Assembly (NCBI GenBank): GCA_021234155.1
Contig: JAJEKV010000077.1
Coordinates: 4,108,653-4,172,652 of the forward strand
Direction of reading: 5' to 3'
DNA length: 64,000 nucleotides
Source: Isoetes taiwanensis
Lineage: Eukaryota > Streptophyta > Lycopodiopsida > Isoetales > Isoetaceae
Shown: piece after piece, positions 45,545 through 57,689 of the stretch
Numbering within the stretch: position 1 is the stretch's first letter
How the letters are laid out: every line of letters starts with the position of its first letter
The notes under the pieces: model-generated
Told to the model about the DNA's origin: nothing
The model's input: the letters and a program-made list of their open reading frames with translations, nothing else
Database searches by the model: none
Position numbers and translations under genes: made by a program

Positions 45545-46839
45545 ACTTGGCCCATGTATTAAATAAAATAGTAAAGTTCGAATTTATCTAGATGGACAAA
45601 TTCCACTTGCATAAGCTTAAAAGTTGAAAAACTTTCTTGAAAGCCCATGTATTATATATACAGGAATCAATGTTATCCAAGACAACACATTGTGGATTAA
45701 ATCTTTGGAAAACTACTCCAGCCCCTCTCTTGCTACTTCACTTTTTCCATATATATTTACGTACTTAGAAACCTTGTTGCATTCAGGTCCATTCTTGGAT
45801 ATTTGAACATGGATCCTCCTGCCACGATACAAAGACCTCATTATTGCGTGCATTCAAGAGGTAGCTGGTAATCCAAAAGAAAGTTGTCAACTTGTTTTAA
45901 TTGATTCATAATAGCTTCACCAGTTCCTTCTTGCTTACATAGTACAACTAATTTTACCACAGTAATTACTAGTTCCTCTATTTTAGAGTAATGGTCCCGT
46001 CTAAATGCAGTTTTAGTCCCGACTCTAGCCAGAAATAACAAAGTGTGGATATGTAAATGATTTCTTGCATAATAGCATACTGAATTTGGCTATACATGCA
46101 CATACCTGCCATATATAGTACTTCATGTATAAAAAACTTACTTCATGTGGCTTAATACCATCATGCTGCATTTGTTACAAGAATATGGTGACTGCATTGC
46201 GAATCTCTTGTTGTGCATCAACAAAACATGCCTTGGAGCAAGCTATGAAATGGAAGGAAAAAATCCGTTGGAAAAAGGGAAAAGGAAGAAAGGAGAACGG
46301 AAGTGGAGGGAAAAGCGGGATTAAAAGGGGGGGAGGGGAAGATGTGTAGGGAAAAGGAAAAAGGAAAGTGTGTAGAAAAATGGGAAAAGGGAAAAAGAAA
46401 GGGAAATGTAGGATAGAGCAAAAGGCAAAAGGAAAAGGAAACGGCACTTGAGTGCACAAAAACCTCTTCTAGCCCATCAACGTTGGGCTTGGTTTCTATT
46501 ATATAAGATTTATGAAACGAAGTTGAGCTGGACATGTTTCCGTCCACACAGGTTCCCAACTTATGCCCAGCAAACACTGGGCACCATTACTAGTATGTAG
46601 TTAACGGTATTGGTGAGGTGATAGCACCAACACCATGTGAGGCTACTGTGCTTTTGTGCTCTTTATGCTCTTCTGATCTTGAAACTTTTAAAAATTAATG
46701 ATAGAGGGGTGCAAATTTACTTATTTGGTATTCAAACTGACTTAGACTTGACTTTGTACAGAACTTGGATAAGCAATGTACTTGGTTTTTTAAATTGAAT
46801 TGACTGTGAAGAGAACTTGGATAAACAATGTACTTGGTA
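45545..46839. repeat. Spacer with a purine-rich tract
   Basis: 46245-46445 is almost wholly A and G on the plus strand (GGAAAAGGAAAAAGG words), with long shadow frames on both strands. A minus frame at 45841-46041 has no known motif. No gene is supported. Confidence 0.55.
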
Positions 46840-47225
46840 TTTCAATTTGGCTTCACTATAGTTCTAATTGTCTTAATGGACGATGGTGTAACATCATAGT
46901 CTTGGAAGTCCGACCATCCCAAAGAATTGGGGGTGCTGATTAGCTGACAGACTTTAGGCAACAGAGCCTGATTAATAATGAAGTGAGTGCCATCCACAAG
47001 AGTCTGATAACTCGTTGGAGTACTAACCAGATATGCCACGAATTGACGCAATTGCATGGGATTACCGTGGAAAAAGCATTAGCCTTCATGGTGTGGTTGC
47101 ATGCAGAGTGCTGAAGCGGGAAGAAGCGGCCATGGCGATGAGAACGTTGAGGCACTGAAGAAGACGGAAAGGACTTGAAGAATAGGGTTATGGCAGTTCA
47201 TAGTGCAGTTTATATGCAGTTCCAA
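46840..47225 (-). CDS. Possible gene remnant, unknown product
   Basis: On the minus strand a CATATAAACTGC box (about 47210-47220) precedes a C/T-rich leader and an ATG at about 47136 whose frame (MAASSRFSTLHATTP) is closed after 15 codons. A second frame, 46842-47057, is open for 71 codons: MQLRQFVAYLVSTPTSYQTL, VDGTHFIINQALLPKVC, LGWSDFQDYDVTPSSIK. A frameshift or a tiny intron would be needed to join them. Both frames read like coding sequence rather than chance, but I recognise no family. It could be a frameshifted pseudogene. Confidence 0.35.
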
Positions 47226-48149
47226 AATAGGAATCAGAGCCGTTGAAGGAGACATGTGGCGGGCATTTGTGAGACCTGAAGAGGGGACAAAAATTTGGTT
47301 AAGTCCCAAGAAGAGGAATAGGAATGGCGCGATATCTGACCTAAAAAGGCGGAAAAATGCTGACTGGACACTGGCATTAGAAGAGATCAGCATAATTAGG
47401 AGTGGCAACTTAGAGGAGCATAGGGCTTAATATCGCTTGTCTGGTCGGTGAAAGAATGAAAGGGGGCGAGATTTGTGGCATGGTATGGTAATCTCCAAGA
47501 GTATCTACTTTAATGCAAAAATCCTTGAAAGGATGAGGATGGGACGTGTGGAATGATGGCGATTGTGCCACCGGCAGAAAAGCTAAAATCGGTGATCTTA
47601 AATTGGGGTGGGGGAGGTGGAGGAAAGGACCACCCTTCGAGTGCCATGGAGATGATCAATACTATGCCAAGCCAGTGCCTGGAATGGTTGATATGCCGGA
47701 CGAATAACTTGAACATCTCGAAGCTGAAAACTGCGGGATTCCCTTGGATGTGGTGATACATCCGCACGGGGATTGAGATATTTGGTATATGATATGACTT
47801 GTGAAATAAAGGGGGGGTTTGTTTTTAACCATTTCCTATTTGTATACTTACCATTAGGGGGTTTTTTCGCCATTATCTGGGGCAAATACATATTTTAAAG
47901 GTTAAATTAGCTTTCAAAATCAATATACTAGGGATGTTTTTGGCCACCCTTCGAAGGCAGACGTCTATAGCCCCTTATGACTAAGTGCATTCCCCTGGCA
48001 TCTGCGGTGGCATCCTGGATAGGGATATCATATCCTTCGAGTCTGTACTGCAACCAATCTTGAACAATGATTGAAGTTATGTAATAGGTATCGTGAGTAT
48101 ATAAAGGAAAAGATCCTCGTTTTTGTATGTAAACCTATGGTGTATTATA
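47226..48149. other. No gene recognised
   Basis: Open frames at 47510-47891 on both strands overlap a GGTGGGGGAGGTGGAGG tract and are not supported. Nothing else is recognised. Confidence 0.35.
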
Positions 48150-49080
48150 GACATTTTGCCTGAAGTTTATGTGTCTTGTGTTGCGGGTAGAGTAGGACTA
48201 TCATCCTTATGAAATTGTTTTAAGACGAAATCATTAACTAAGGATGGAAGTGGAGTGCCATCCAACTCAATAAGTTGAAAAACACCAGGATGGACTGCCT
48301 GTTTAATCTCATAAGGTCCTAGCCATCGAAGCTTGAGTTTGTCACAGGACCGTGCCTGTATCTGGAATCATAAAGTAGAACTAAATCACCATCCTAGAAC
48401 TCTTTTGTTTTAATCTTGTGATCATGCCATGAATTCCGTAGCTGATGTCCAGCCAGATTATAGAGATAAGCATCTCTGCAAATTTCATCAAGTTGTTGAA
48501 GTTGATAAACACGTTCTTTGAGTGCAGGAGGAGAATTAGGCAGGATAACCAACTGAAATCTAAGTGTTGATAAAATATATCAAAGGGCATCAAAGCTTCT
48601 TGACCATAAACAAGTTTGAAGGGTGTTTGGCCCATAGCAATTTTGTAGGTAGTATTGTAAGCCCATAAAACAGTCGGCAGTTTTTCATGCAAATCTTTTC
48701 GAGAAGCATCACAAAATTTCTTGAGAATAGATATTAGTGTTTTGTTGGTACTTTTTGTGCGACCATTGCCTTGAGGGTAGTAGGGCGTGCTTTTTCTGTG
48801 ATGAATGCGAAGATAATTGGTGAGCTCCTTGATGGTGTGATTCACAAAATGAATATCATGATCATTAACAAGTTCTACGGGGCACTCGAAGAGGATGACA
48901 ATGTGCGTGTAGTGAACCCTGGTCGTGTTGGCTGCAGTGTTGTCTGGTAAGGCGCAAGCTTCTGCCCACTTAGTTGCATAGCCCGTGAAGACGAGAATTG
49001 GCAACATATGTAAGAGTTGGTAAACAAATTGCAGGAGGTCAGCAGCATGGCAGGGATCTGGCGGGAAAAACCCATAGTAA
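48150..49080 (-). pseudogene. Ty3/gypsy integrase fragment
   Basis: The frame 48381-49007 (minus) holds the integrase core: VFTGYATKWAEACAL (first Asp lost in the motif T-D-x-x-T-K), LVNDHDIHFVN (second Asp), RKSTPYYPQGNGRTKSTNKT and LPTVLWAYNTTYKIAMGQTP. The catalytic Glu of NGQ-E-STNKTL is Lys here. FKLVYGQEALMPFD closes the core. In another frame, DGDLVLLYDSRYR and KLKLRWLGPYEIK (48300-48410) form the C-terminal GPY/F region. The core frame is open for 208 codons. No LTR adjoins it. Confidence 0.9.
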
Positions 49081-50449
49081 TTCCTTTTAGAACTTGCTTC
49101 GTTGTGAGTCTTTGAACTTCCTAAATAAGAAATAACAATGTCTAAGCTTAATAAATCTAAGACACATGGGATTAATTGTAATTTGGCTCCTAGAGATGGG
49201 GCTTGCCTGGGAGCTGGTTGACGGGAGTTCCAGAAAGTTGCGGTCAGGGGACCTCATGGATTTTTTAAGCAGGAAAGCGTAAGTTGGAGGCGCCAGTCTG
49301 AATGCGCAATTAATTGCTTAGCTATGAAAGTGGAATTTTAATATTAATACTTGAAACCATACCTAAGGGAGCTTAAATAAATAATGTTGTGGAGTGAATC
49401 CCGTGATCGACCTTTGTTGGGGTAATTTGAGCACGCTACATCAACATTTGAGTTGTCATTAGGGTTTTCAACATCGATCTAGCTACTTCGGCATGGTTGG
49501 GTTGTATGGGCAACCTCGACGAGGGCTAAGAGTATCATCTAGGCACATTACAGTAAATTCTCTAATGAACACACGTCATGGTCTTTGAATTGTTCCACTG
49601 TCGTTCTTGATATTATGTATGTACTTGGAACCTCCGTGGTCGGACTTCCAGGTTCGGTGGCCTGGGTTGTTCCGGCATGACTTGTTCTATGTTCTTTGTA
49701 TTTGTGCTCTGTGACACCGGGCGTTAGTTCTCCTGGCCGGGATTGCTACATCAGTAAACTCTTGTGAACTCCCATGGTAAGAGGTCCTCCAAAGGCAGGA
49801 CGGGTGTGAGGGTATGCGCATACGAGGTTCACCCCACCACCTCGCTACAAGGCTTGGAATGTAAGCTGGATGAGCGTTATCCTGCTAACGGGGCCTGTAT
49901 GTAGGCTGGCTGAGCTACCCATTGTCCCGGAGTTTGTTTATGATGATTTGGGTACTTTGGTTATGTTCTTTGCTATTGATGCTATGTTGTTTTCTTTGTT
50001 GTCATTGTCTAGCATTGCACCATAGGTTCTTGTGTCTTTGAGTTGTTTATGTTTGTTATTCAAGACTTTCAAGATGTTTTATGCATGCAAAGGCAGCCAT
50101 GGGATCCCCACTTAGTCATGAGGACTAACCCCTTTGAATGCATGCGTGATTGAGCAAGGCGGTGTTTCGGGGCCGATGGCGAGTGGTACCGTTTCAGGAT
50201 CGTATCGAGTTGGAGTTTCTAGAAGCTGAATCTTAGCTTTGGTTTTGAATAAATCTATGTGGGTGTATTTCTTTGAGCTATATTACAATGGTTGGATATT
50301 AGTTATATACATAAAGAGAATCATTTTCAATTATCTGTTGGAAGATTAAATTCTTCACCAACATAGTTGGCTTAAGTTTTCATATCAACCTAGATCTAAC
50401 CTCAAGTATTGACAAAGTGTGCCCGGCTATGGGTAGCTGCTGGATCCAC
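49081..50449. other. No gene recognised; LTR-like composition
   Basis: 49390-50230 alternates GC-rich and T-rich segments and resembles plant gypsy LTR or leader sequence, but no repeated partner or boundary is found. ATGCATGCAAAGG and CCTTTGAATGCATGC (50081-50145) form an inverted pair. Confidence 0.4.
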
Positions 50450-50487
50450 GGGACTGCTAAAATCCATTCTCCATTTACTAAAGAGAA

Positions 50488-51475
50488 GTGGCGTGGCCAT
50501 CGAGGTTAGCGGTACGACATCAAGGGCAGTGGGTCGACCCAGACATTAACAGATGTCACAAGTGTGAGCTGAGCATCGTTGAAGAGCGTGGGCCAAAAAT
50601 AGCCAGCCACCGGGGCATGAAGAAGCAGCTAGTCAGGTATATCCAAGAATGTCAGTTGTGTCAACAGACAAAGGCGGAACAACCTCGCATCCCAGGAGTT
50701 TTGGAACCTTGGGCGGTGCCAAACGCCAAGTGGAAAGCTATCATCATGAATTTCATAGCAGGCCTTTCAGGGACAACAAGGAGCTTTGATGCCCCAATGG
50801 TTGTGGTAGATAAGTTATCAAAAAAGAGCACATTGCCATACCGCATCATAGATATAGCTTTGAATCTAGCCGTGTTGTCTATATAAGAGATTTTTTTTAG
50901 TCTGCATGGAATGAACATGGCAATCATCAACAATAGAGATCTGAAGTCGTTGTGGAGGAGTTCTGCTTAATTGTCCACGGTCAGATGGGCAAACGGAGCG
51001 CATCAATAGAATCTTGGAGGACATGTTGAGAAACTATGTTGGAACAAGCAACCCAAATGGGCCGATTACATCCATCTAGTTACGTACAATAATACGAAGC
51101 CCATCAAAGATGTCTCCCTTCATAATCAGTTACGATTATCAATGCTTGAGCCCAGTTATGTGACATAATCTAGTGTCCAAGGTGGAAGTTTCTCAACAAT
51201 GACGGCAGATATGCGGCAGCTTGTGATAGAAGTGCGAAAATATCTTCAAACATCATGGGCACATCAGAAGAGTCTAGCAGATAGACATAAAACTCCTCGA
51301 GAGTTTGTTTTGTTGGCTCAAATAATCAAGCAAGTGAAGCTTCGCATCGGCAATTGTAAGAAGCTTCCTCCAAGGTGGGCGGGATCTTTCAAGATTTTAG
51401 AGCGAGCAGGGAGCCAAGCTGACAAGCTCAACCTGCCTGACCATCTAAAGGGTCCATAAAGTCTTCTACGTGAGC
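50488..51475 (+). pseudogene. Chromovirus integrase
   Basis: HRGMKKQLVRYIQECQLCQQ gives the end of the HHCC finger (H then C-x2-C). AKWKAIIMNFIAGLSGTTRS corresponds to the WE-I-MDFI-GLP motif with the first catalytic Asp replaced by Asn. MVVVDKLSKKSTL follows. The core is then lost in frameshifts (50886-51190). MRQLVIEVRKYLQTSWAHQK and PRWAGSFKILERAGSQADKL (51210-51440) are the C-terminal GPF/Y part. It ends at a stop at 51457-51459. Confidence 0.85.
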
Positions 51476-51499
51476 CTACTTAAGAGGCATATTCCAAAC

Positions 51500-51772
51500 C
51501 CAGAGGAGGTTTTGGAGACTCCAACCTTGTTGGAGATGATGGAGGAGCAAATCGAAATAGTCCTCGAGCTAATTCTCGATAAAGCATTTAAGGAGACACT
51601 AAGGTCGCAGTTCCCCCAATAGTTGGTCTAATGGAAGCACTTGCCCGTGGAAGATGCAACATGGGTCTTAAAGCAAGATCTAGAGAAGCAATACCCAAAA
51701 TTCTTGGAGCAATTCGACGGCCAAGTCATCTCTGAATTGGTCGACGCCAACCCGTCAGGTGCTCTTAGCTAA
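51500..51772 (+). pseudogene. Chromodomain relic
   Basis: ELILDKAFKETLRSQFPQ, a stop, then VWKHLPVEDATWVLKQDLEK and FLEQFDG (with one further stop) match the chromodomain core, where Y-VKW-GLP-EATWE is normal. Such domains direct integration to methylated histone H3 chromatin in chromoviruses. Stops at 51619 and 51630 disable it. Confidence 0.8.
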
Positions 51773-51854
51773 GCTTGTGTATGCCTTAGTGTTAGTGCAG
51801 GAAAGCATATGCATTCTAGGGTAGTTGGGATGCATACGCGAAGATCTTGGAGTG

Positions 51855-52335
51855 TAGGCGATGATGAGATTCCCCAGGGGAGTTCTCTAGGCCAGTACGC
51901 ACCAAGAGTGCGCATGACCAGGAGGGTCATGTGAAAGGAGCATAGCATCATGGGCAATGATGGGATCAGTGAAATGTTCCCTAGCTTAAACCTTCAGGGC
52001 CATGATGCACTGCGGGGTGTGCATGACTAAAGGAGTCATGCACGAGTAGGCACGGGATCGTGCGCGATGATGGGATCATCGTTAAGATGTTCTCTATGCC
52101 ACGATGCACGGCATATGCACATGATCATAGGGGGGTCATGATGAGGTGAGCATGATCATGCGCGATGATGGGATCGTCTGGAACGTTCCCTAGCTTAAAC
52201 CCCCAGGGGCATGATGCATTGTGGGTGTACACAATCAAGGGGATCTTATACAAGGTAGCACCCGATCATGGGCGATGATAGGATCGTCTTAAACGGTCCT
52301 TAAGCTCAAATCCTTTAGGCCATGATCGAGAGTAG
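51855..52335 (+). repeat. Five-copy tandem repeat, about 95-111 bp
   Basis: GCGATGATGGGATCGTC-like words recur at about 51858, 51953, 52063, 52161 and 52272. Each is followed by a TTCCCTAGCTTAAACC-like word, CATGATGCA and a GGGTCATG word. Spacing alternates near 95-98 and 110-111 bases. The array lies between the chromodomain and the polypurine tract. Confidence 0.85.
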
Positions 52336-52713
52336 GGGTAACCTTGAGCTAGTAGTTCGGCTCAATGAGGTAATTAGGGGGGTGGTCCCCTAAAACCACA
52401 AACTTATTAACTTAAATAACGTAATGTGCTACTTGTGCAGGTCAGTGAAGGGAGCATGGAGAAGGGAGCATGTTACGAGAAGACAGGAGTCATAGATTTT
52501 AGACTTAACTATGAACTCCCAAATTTGTTGTAATAATACTTGTTACAGCTATATAATTTTGTATAACTTATAAATATAGCCTCATAATTACATAATAATT
52601 AACGGAAAGTTGATCTTTTCAATAAAGTTAAGTTCGTATACTCATGTTGTGAGTTTTTGCAGGGCTGTTGCAGGTTTGCCACCTTAGCGTAATGCTGAGG
52701 ATATCATTATCCT

Positions 52714-52726
52714 AAGGGGGGGAGAA
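52714..52726 (+). promoter_or_regulatory. Polypurine tract
   Basis: AAGGGGGGGAGAA lies directly before the LTR start TGTGACG, where second-strand synthesis would be primed. Confidence 0.85.
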
Positions 52727-54419
52727 TGTGACGTTCCCCTGAAATGTATGCTATAAATACATATATTTTTGGACCACATCACTGTACAAGTCTACTTCAG
52801 TAGCCTTGTACACCATAGTAGGTGGAAAAGGGAGCATGGCTAAGTTATTCATATAACTTAGCCAACCTTAGGCATAGGGCCATTTCTACGTGGCCTCATC
52901 CTAATTGGGCACCCGCCACATGGAAGCACCCCATTGGAGCCATGTGGCAGTGACGTGGAACCCTAACCTATAAATGGCCAAATTCTAACCCTAGGCCATT
53001 TTTCTGGTTCCAACAGTCTTGGAATCTTGTTTGCGCTCGAAATTCCGTTTCGAGAACCGTCTGTTGTGGCACATCATAGCACAACAGCCCCCGGAGCGTG
53101 CGCACATCAGTAGGAGTGGGAGCTACTTCGAACCCCTTGAAGACCGTGGAGATGCCGGGAGCAGGAGGGAGTTCCTCAGGAGCAGGTATTTGGGTTAGAG
53201 TCCTTTGTAGATCATCTGGAAGAATTAGGATTCCAGATGAGTTAGCATTTCGTATCTCTAGTAGAGCCATCCTAGAACCCTCAGTCTAGATCTTGAACCC
53301 TAATCAATGAACCCTAACTGTAAGTTAGATGCATATGATTTAGATTAGATGTTATTCTCATTATTTACCATGTTATGTGCATATGTGATGTTGATTGATC
53401 ATGTTTGCTCCTCTTGTATTGGGAAGGAGGTATAGACCTAGTAGCCATTATTTATATGATGCTCCTAGTTTAGACCCCTCAGTTCCTATTAGTTGCGGCC
53501 TGTGCATAGGGACCCACCCAGCTATGGGGGCTATGATGCGACTTAGCACTATACAACGGGGCTAGTGGGAAAGTGGAGGGAGGTCCCTACTGAGCGTAGT
53601 TACTGGGGACCCATAGCGGGCTAGGCCTATAGTAGGTCACTTCGAGTGGGCCGGGTATGGGTCCGACACCTCCTGGGAAAATGGTGTCGTCCTGCCCCTC
53701 AAGAGTTGCAGGTGTCGGCTTGGCTCTTGTTTTGAGGGGGTTCAATCGGGTACGAAGCATGTGTCGCCACGATTCTCTAGCCGCTCGTGGAGCCACTAGA
53801 CCTCGGGAAGGGGAGATGCAATCCTTCCCTCGCCTCATTGGACCCGGGAGAGATGCAATCCTTTTTGTCTCATTGGACCGGAGAGATGCAACCCAGTGTA
53901 GTACGGATAGGTGATGCCATGAGATTGCGATCCGTCAGGGGCTATAGTCATGCCGAGTCTCGATGAATTTGGCCCCCGCATAGTATGCACAGGAGAGGCA
54001 GATGGAGTGGTCAACCCTAGCCATTGTCTATAGCCAGCCCTGCCATTGTTATATCTCGGAATGCTCTATCTTGAGGCCCAGCCGTCAGCCTACCTCCCTT
54101 ATGAGTCTGAGTCCGGATAGGAGCTATTACGCTTTATGATGTATTATTGTCTATGATGGATCTATGGATGGATAGATGGTACCACCCTTCGAGGTAGCTG
54201 ATTGTATTGTTATTGCTAGTGTTGATGTTTATGTTTATGCTTCCACTGTTATAAGAGCCCGTAGAGGAAGGGCGCACAAGACACCTTTGTGTCCCCTTCC
54301 TGCACCATGGCCATCCCAGGTGCGGGACAGACGGAGGGCCCATGCGGCAGGTGTGCTGGATGGGGAATTTCTCGCGAGATGTACAACGGGGCGTTGTATA
54401 TTTAGTGGGGAGCATCACA
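52727..54419 (+). repeat. Chromovirus 3' LTR, 1693 bp
   Basis: Starts TGTGACGTTCCCC and ends GGGAGCATCACA. The 3' end is set by comparison with the reversed copy at 1829-2125, whose outer end is the same. A TATA box TATAAAT lies at 52969-52975, preceded by CCATTGG. A perfect 8-base hairpin CTGTTGTG/CACAACAG lies about 90 bases downstream of it. Confidence 0.75.
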
Positions 54420-54429
54420 CATATCGACC

Positions 54430-55040
54430 ATAGGAGCCAACCAGAACCAAGATGGAATGCCCTTTATTTAGTTGGGGGCCATGCATTGGGATAGGACACC
54501 AAGAGGATGCATCGACAGTCCAATGTACTGTTAAACAAACCTTATAGCCAGGACCACGCTGATTGAACCTCTGGACAATCAAAGAAATAGTGCTCAAGAG
54601 TCTCAACGTCTGAAAGGCAGAGCGGGCATATTGCAGATATGTGAGGATCATAGCGATGTCGGAAGGCATTAACACGCAGGCACGTGCATAACCTACCACC
54701 ATAGTACAAAGACTTTAGTGGAGCAACCTATCCCAAAGCCATCGCCATATACGACGAGAAAAGTGGGTCATGGAACTCGTAGGTGCCACCCATCTAGCTT
54801 GGAGGGGTGGTGCTAAAAAGAAGGCAATATCTTGATCAAACAAAGCGCTTGCCTTTGTGAATATTTTCATGACAGTCCCATGGCACCCTTTCAACAACAC
54901 CAACTTGCACTATCTTCTGTGATCTTCTCCCATAGAGACACATCCCAACGAGAGAGCAAGAATTTTGCCTGAGACTTGGCATTCTATGGAATGGGAAACC
55001 CAAAAATTTGCCATTCAAATTTTAAGGCTTGATTTAATTT
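54430..55040 (-). pseudogene. LINE C-terminal zinc-finger fragment
   Basis: On the minus strand SLYYGGRLCTCLRVNAFRHR is followed by CPLCLSDVETLEHYFFDCPE and VQSAWSWL. This is the zf-RVT finger C-x2-C-H-C found at the end of plant L1 RT proteins. Upstream blocks FLGFPIP, FLLSRWDVSLWEKI and RIWRWLWDRLLH (54720-55020) fit the segment between RT and finger. Frames change twice. The left edge touches the end of the chromovirus LTR. Confidence 0.8.
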
Positions 55041-56794
55041 TAAGTGGTAGAATGACCTAGTAGGAGAAGCAATTTTTAATATTGCATGGGGCTTTTAGCA
55101 TCATGCAGATCGAAATTCATGGTCGAGTGAGTGATCCATGAAAAGTTGGAGTAAACTTCCTATTCGGAGTCAATTCGTAGATCCTTCATCCACAAATAGA
55201 CTTATTTTTTATCTTCTATTTGCTTGGGCGTCTGTCTCAAAGCCATCCATTCAATGCATTCTTAGAAGGTTCCATTCCAGATCAGGGATTGTCTTCATCG
55301 TTCCTGCATTTTTGCTAAGTATGGACGCAGTCTTTCTTTTCCTATATGCTCTTGGATGGCAGTGGAATTCTGGATACCAAAACCTTTACGATATTGTTCA
55401 AGTAGAAATGTCAACAAATGAACGCTTCCACGGTCAATAGCAAATGCGCAGTAGCATTTGGTTCGACCATTGAATGTTAAACGCTGGTTAAACGAGAATA
55501 CAAGAGAAGAAATCAACTTAATACGTTGAACATTCTAGTGGAAATTTCTAGTTCAACTTGCATTAACAACTGCACAAAGGGTTCCTTTAGCAATGTAATG
55601 TATTCTTGTATTTAATTGATCACATGACACAAGGAACTACAGACGAATGTCTCTTAGAAAAGGAATAATATAGGCCTTTTAGCAAATGTAAAGGAAATAT
55701 TTGATGGAGGAAAATTTTGTCATTGTTTACAAATCAGCATTCGTATAAGATTGGATGTTATTTGTAGACCAATTGTACTATTTCATTAGACAACTTTGGA
55801 ACAGGTGAGCCTGCATAATGATTGGTAGTGGATTTCAATTTTGATGGAAGGCTTTTTGCCATGAACGAGCATGGAGGGCGCTAGGTAGCAATAATAAGTT
55901 TTTAACCATAATAAATTTGCCCCTGACAGTAAGCTAATAAGAAATGTATTGAAAGAATTATTGCTAATTATACAAGTCAATTGATAAAGAGAGAAAGGTC
56001 AATACACTCAATATGTTATGGGCATAAGAGACATAAAAACATGGCAGGAGATGCTTAGTTTATGGGCATAAGGAACATATAAATACAATGGAGGTGCTCA
56101 CATTATGCGCAAAAGGCATATATAAATAGGGTGGGGGGTGCAATTATTGCAAAGATACAAGGCCATATGGGTTTTTTCAGTTGGCAACCCCATGCACGCA
56201 GATGGCATAATGTGGCCCACAAGGATCAAAAGGGCTGGTTTGCAATGGCATGGAAACTGTATGGTTATGGGAATTGCTATTTTTGGTTTTCCTAAATGCT
56301 AAACTAATATGTATGGGAAAGGTAGGGTTAGGCCATTTTTGCTACTGTTGGTATTCTGGCTGGATAGGCATCGCTTTTCTTGGGAGTTATCTGGTAGCAG
56401 GAATGGTTTGAAAGGATCGTGGCGGCAGCGCTCTGATTGCAAGAGTTGCTATTTTGGGATCCTCTTCTTTGTGTTATCCGGTTGCACAGGGACGTTGGGG
56501 ATGGCTATGCGTTTGCTCCCTTTCTCTTTTTTCTTAGGGTAATGCAGTTGAGCGGCTTTCAAGGAAGCTCTGATTCTGCCTCTAACTTAGAGCATGGTTT
56601 TTGATAGGTTTTTTTCATCTGCTGGAAAGTCTATCAGAACCTAAAGGGATCATCAGAACCTAAAGGGATCATCTACCCTTTTTATTTGACCTATGCTTCT
56701 AGAGGATCTTTTGCGAGAATCTTTTGGAGGTGAGCTACTATCGTTGGAGATCCTCGAAATAAATCAGTTTCTACATCCGTTCTGCATATACACA
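55041..56794. other. Spacer with a duplicated segment
   Basis: 55135-55380 recurs in diverged form at 57690-57890, sharing GGAGTAAACTTC, TTCGTAGATCCTTCATCC and GCAGTCTTTCTTTTC-like words. No coding motif is recognised. GGGATCATCAGAACCTAAA is tandemly repeated at 56625-56670. Confidence 0.6.
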
Positions 56795-56962
56795 CATGAT
56801 AGCACACTACATTCTTTAGCTTCTATGCTGATGATGTGCTTGCATGTTCAATTAACATAACTCAGTAAGCTCTAGCAACTCTACCACTTTAACCCTTCTC
56901 TTACAAAAAATCTTCATTCCGTAAAAAATCTTAAATCAATCATTGCAATTCTACAAACTTAA
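56795..56962 (+). repeat. Local direct duplication, copy 1
   Basis: About 168 bases recur at 57212-57379 in the same orientation with few changes, sharing TAGCTTCTATGCTGATGATG and TAAATCAATCATTGCAATTC. Non-coding. Confidence 0.85.
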
Positions 56963-57211
56963 CTTCTTCTAGTTGAGCTACGAATTGGTAACACATGGTA
57001 GCACACTACGTTCTTTAGCTTCTATACACACATGGTAGCACACTACGTTTTTTAGTTCGTAGATCATTACCCCTAGTCGTAGATCTAGGTAAAGTGGAGG
57101 ACATCATCTGCAGTTCGTAGATCCTTCATCCGCAAAAGAAGTAGCTCAATTGGAAGAAGTTACAGTTATATCTAGGTCCCAAAGGGGTAAAGAAGTCTTT
57201 AGTTATATACA

Positions 57212-57379
57212 GATGGTAGCACACTACGTTCTTTAGCTTCTATGCTGATGATGTGCTTGCATGTTCAATTAACATAGCTCAGTACGCTATAGCAACTCTA
57301 CCACTTTAACCCTTCTCATACAAAAAACGTTCTTTCCGTAAAAAAAATCTTAAATCAATCATTGCAATTCTACAAACTT
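57212..57379 (+). repeat. Local direct duplication, copy 2
   Basis: Second copy of 56795-56962. The first few bases (TAGCACACTACGTTCTTTAG) occur twice more at 57000-57055. Confidence 0.85.
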
Positions 57380-57689
57380 TCTCAAGAAACACAGGCCTAC
57401 ATGTTCTTCCCATGTACTCTTTCATGCCTACTCATACTCATTTCCATTAAGTTGTCCTCCTACTCTTAGTTAGCCCTTTCATGAGGGCAACCCTCACAAA
57501 CTTCAGGCGCAAAAGCCCGAGTGATTGATAAAATAGACAAAAATTTGACAAGGGGCTTCTAGCAGAAATCGAAGTGGGAGAACGACCTAATTGCAATTTG
57601 ATTTGGGGAAGAGAACTTTGTTCTTTGGCGGAGTTTCTTCCAGTTGAGCCGGAAACTGCAGGTCGGAATTTCGAATCCGTGGTCGAGTA

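Larger units (their letters stand above)
50450..54419 (+). mobile_element. Chromodomain Ty3/gypsy, 3' half with LTR
   Basis: From left to right: integrase beginning in its HHCC finger, GPY-like C-terminus, chromodomain, a tandem-repeat untranslated region, a polypurine tract and a 3' LTR. Everything upstream of the integrase finger (gag, protease, RT, RNase H, 5' LTR) is missing. The chromodomain places it among chromoviruses. The LTR has a partial relative at 1829-2125. Confidence 0.85.

Noticed and set aside
46175-46577. Long Phe/Pro/Ser-rich minus frames
   Set aside because: They are the translation of a purine-only tract, with the same length of open frame in other phases; low complexity, not a gene.
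51855-52335. CRISPR-like array
   Set aside because: Units are contiguous degenerate tandem repeats inside a plant retrotransposon, without short identical repeats and unique spacers.
53098-53289. Paired sense/antisense frames near 53.1 kb
   Set aside because: They lie in the transcribed part of the LTR with no motif.
54134-54433. Open frames on both strands at the LTR end
   Set aside because: They fall within the chromovirus LTR and are not conserved in the reversed copy at 1829-2125.
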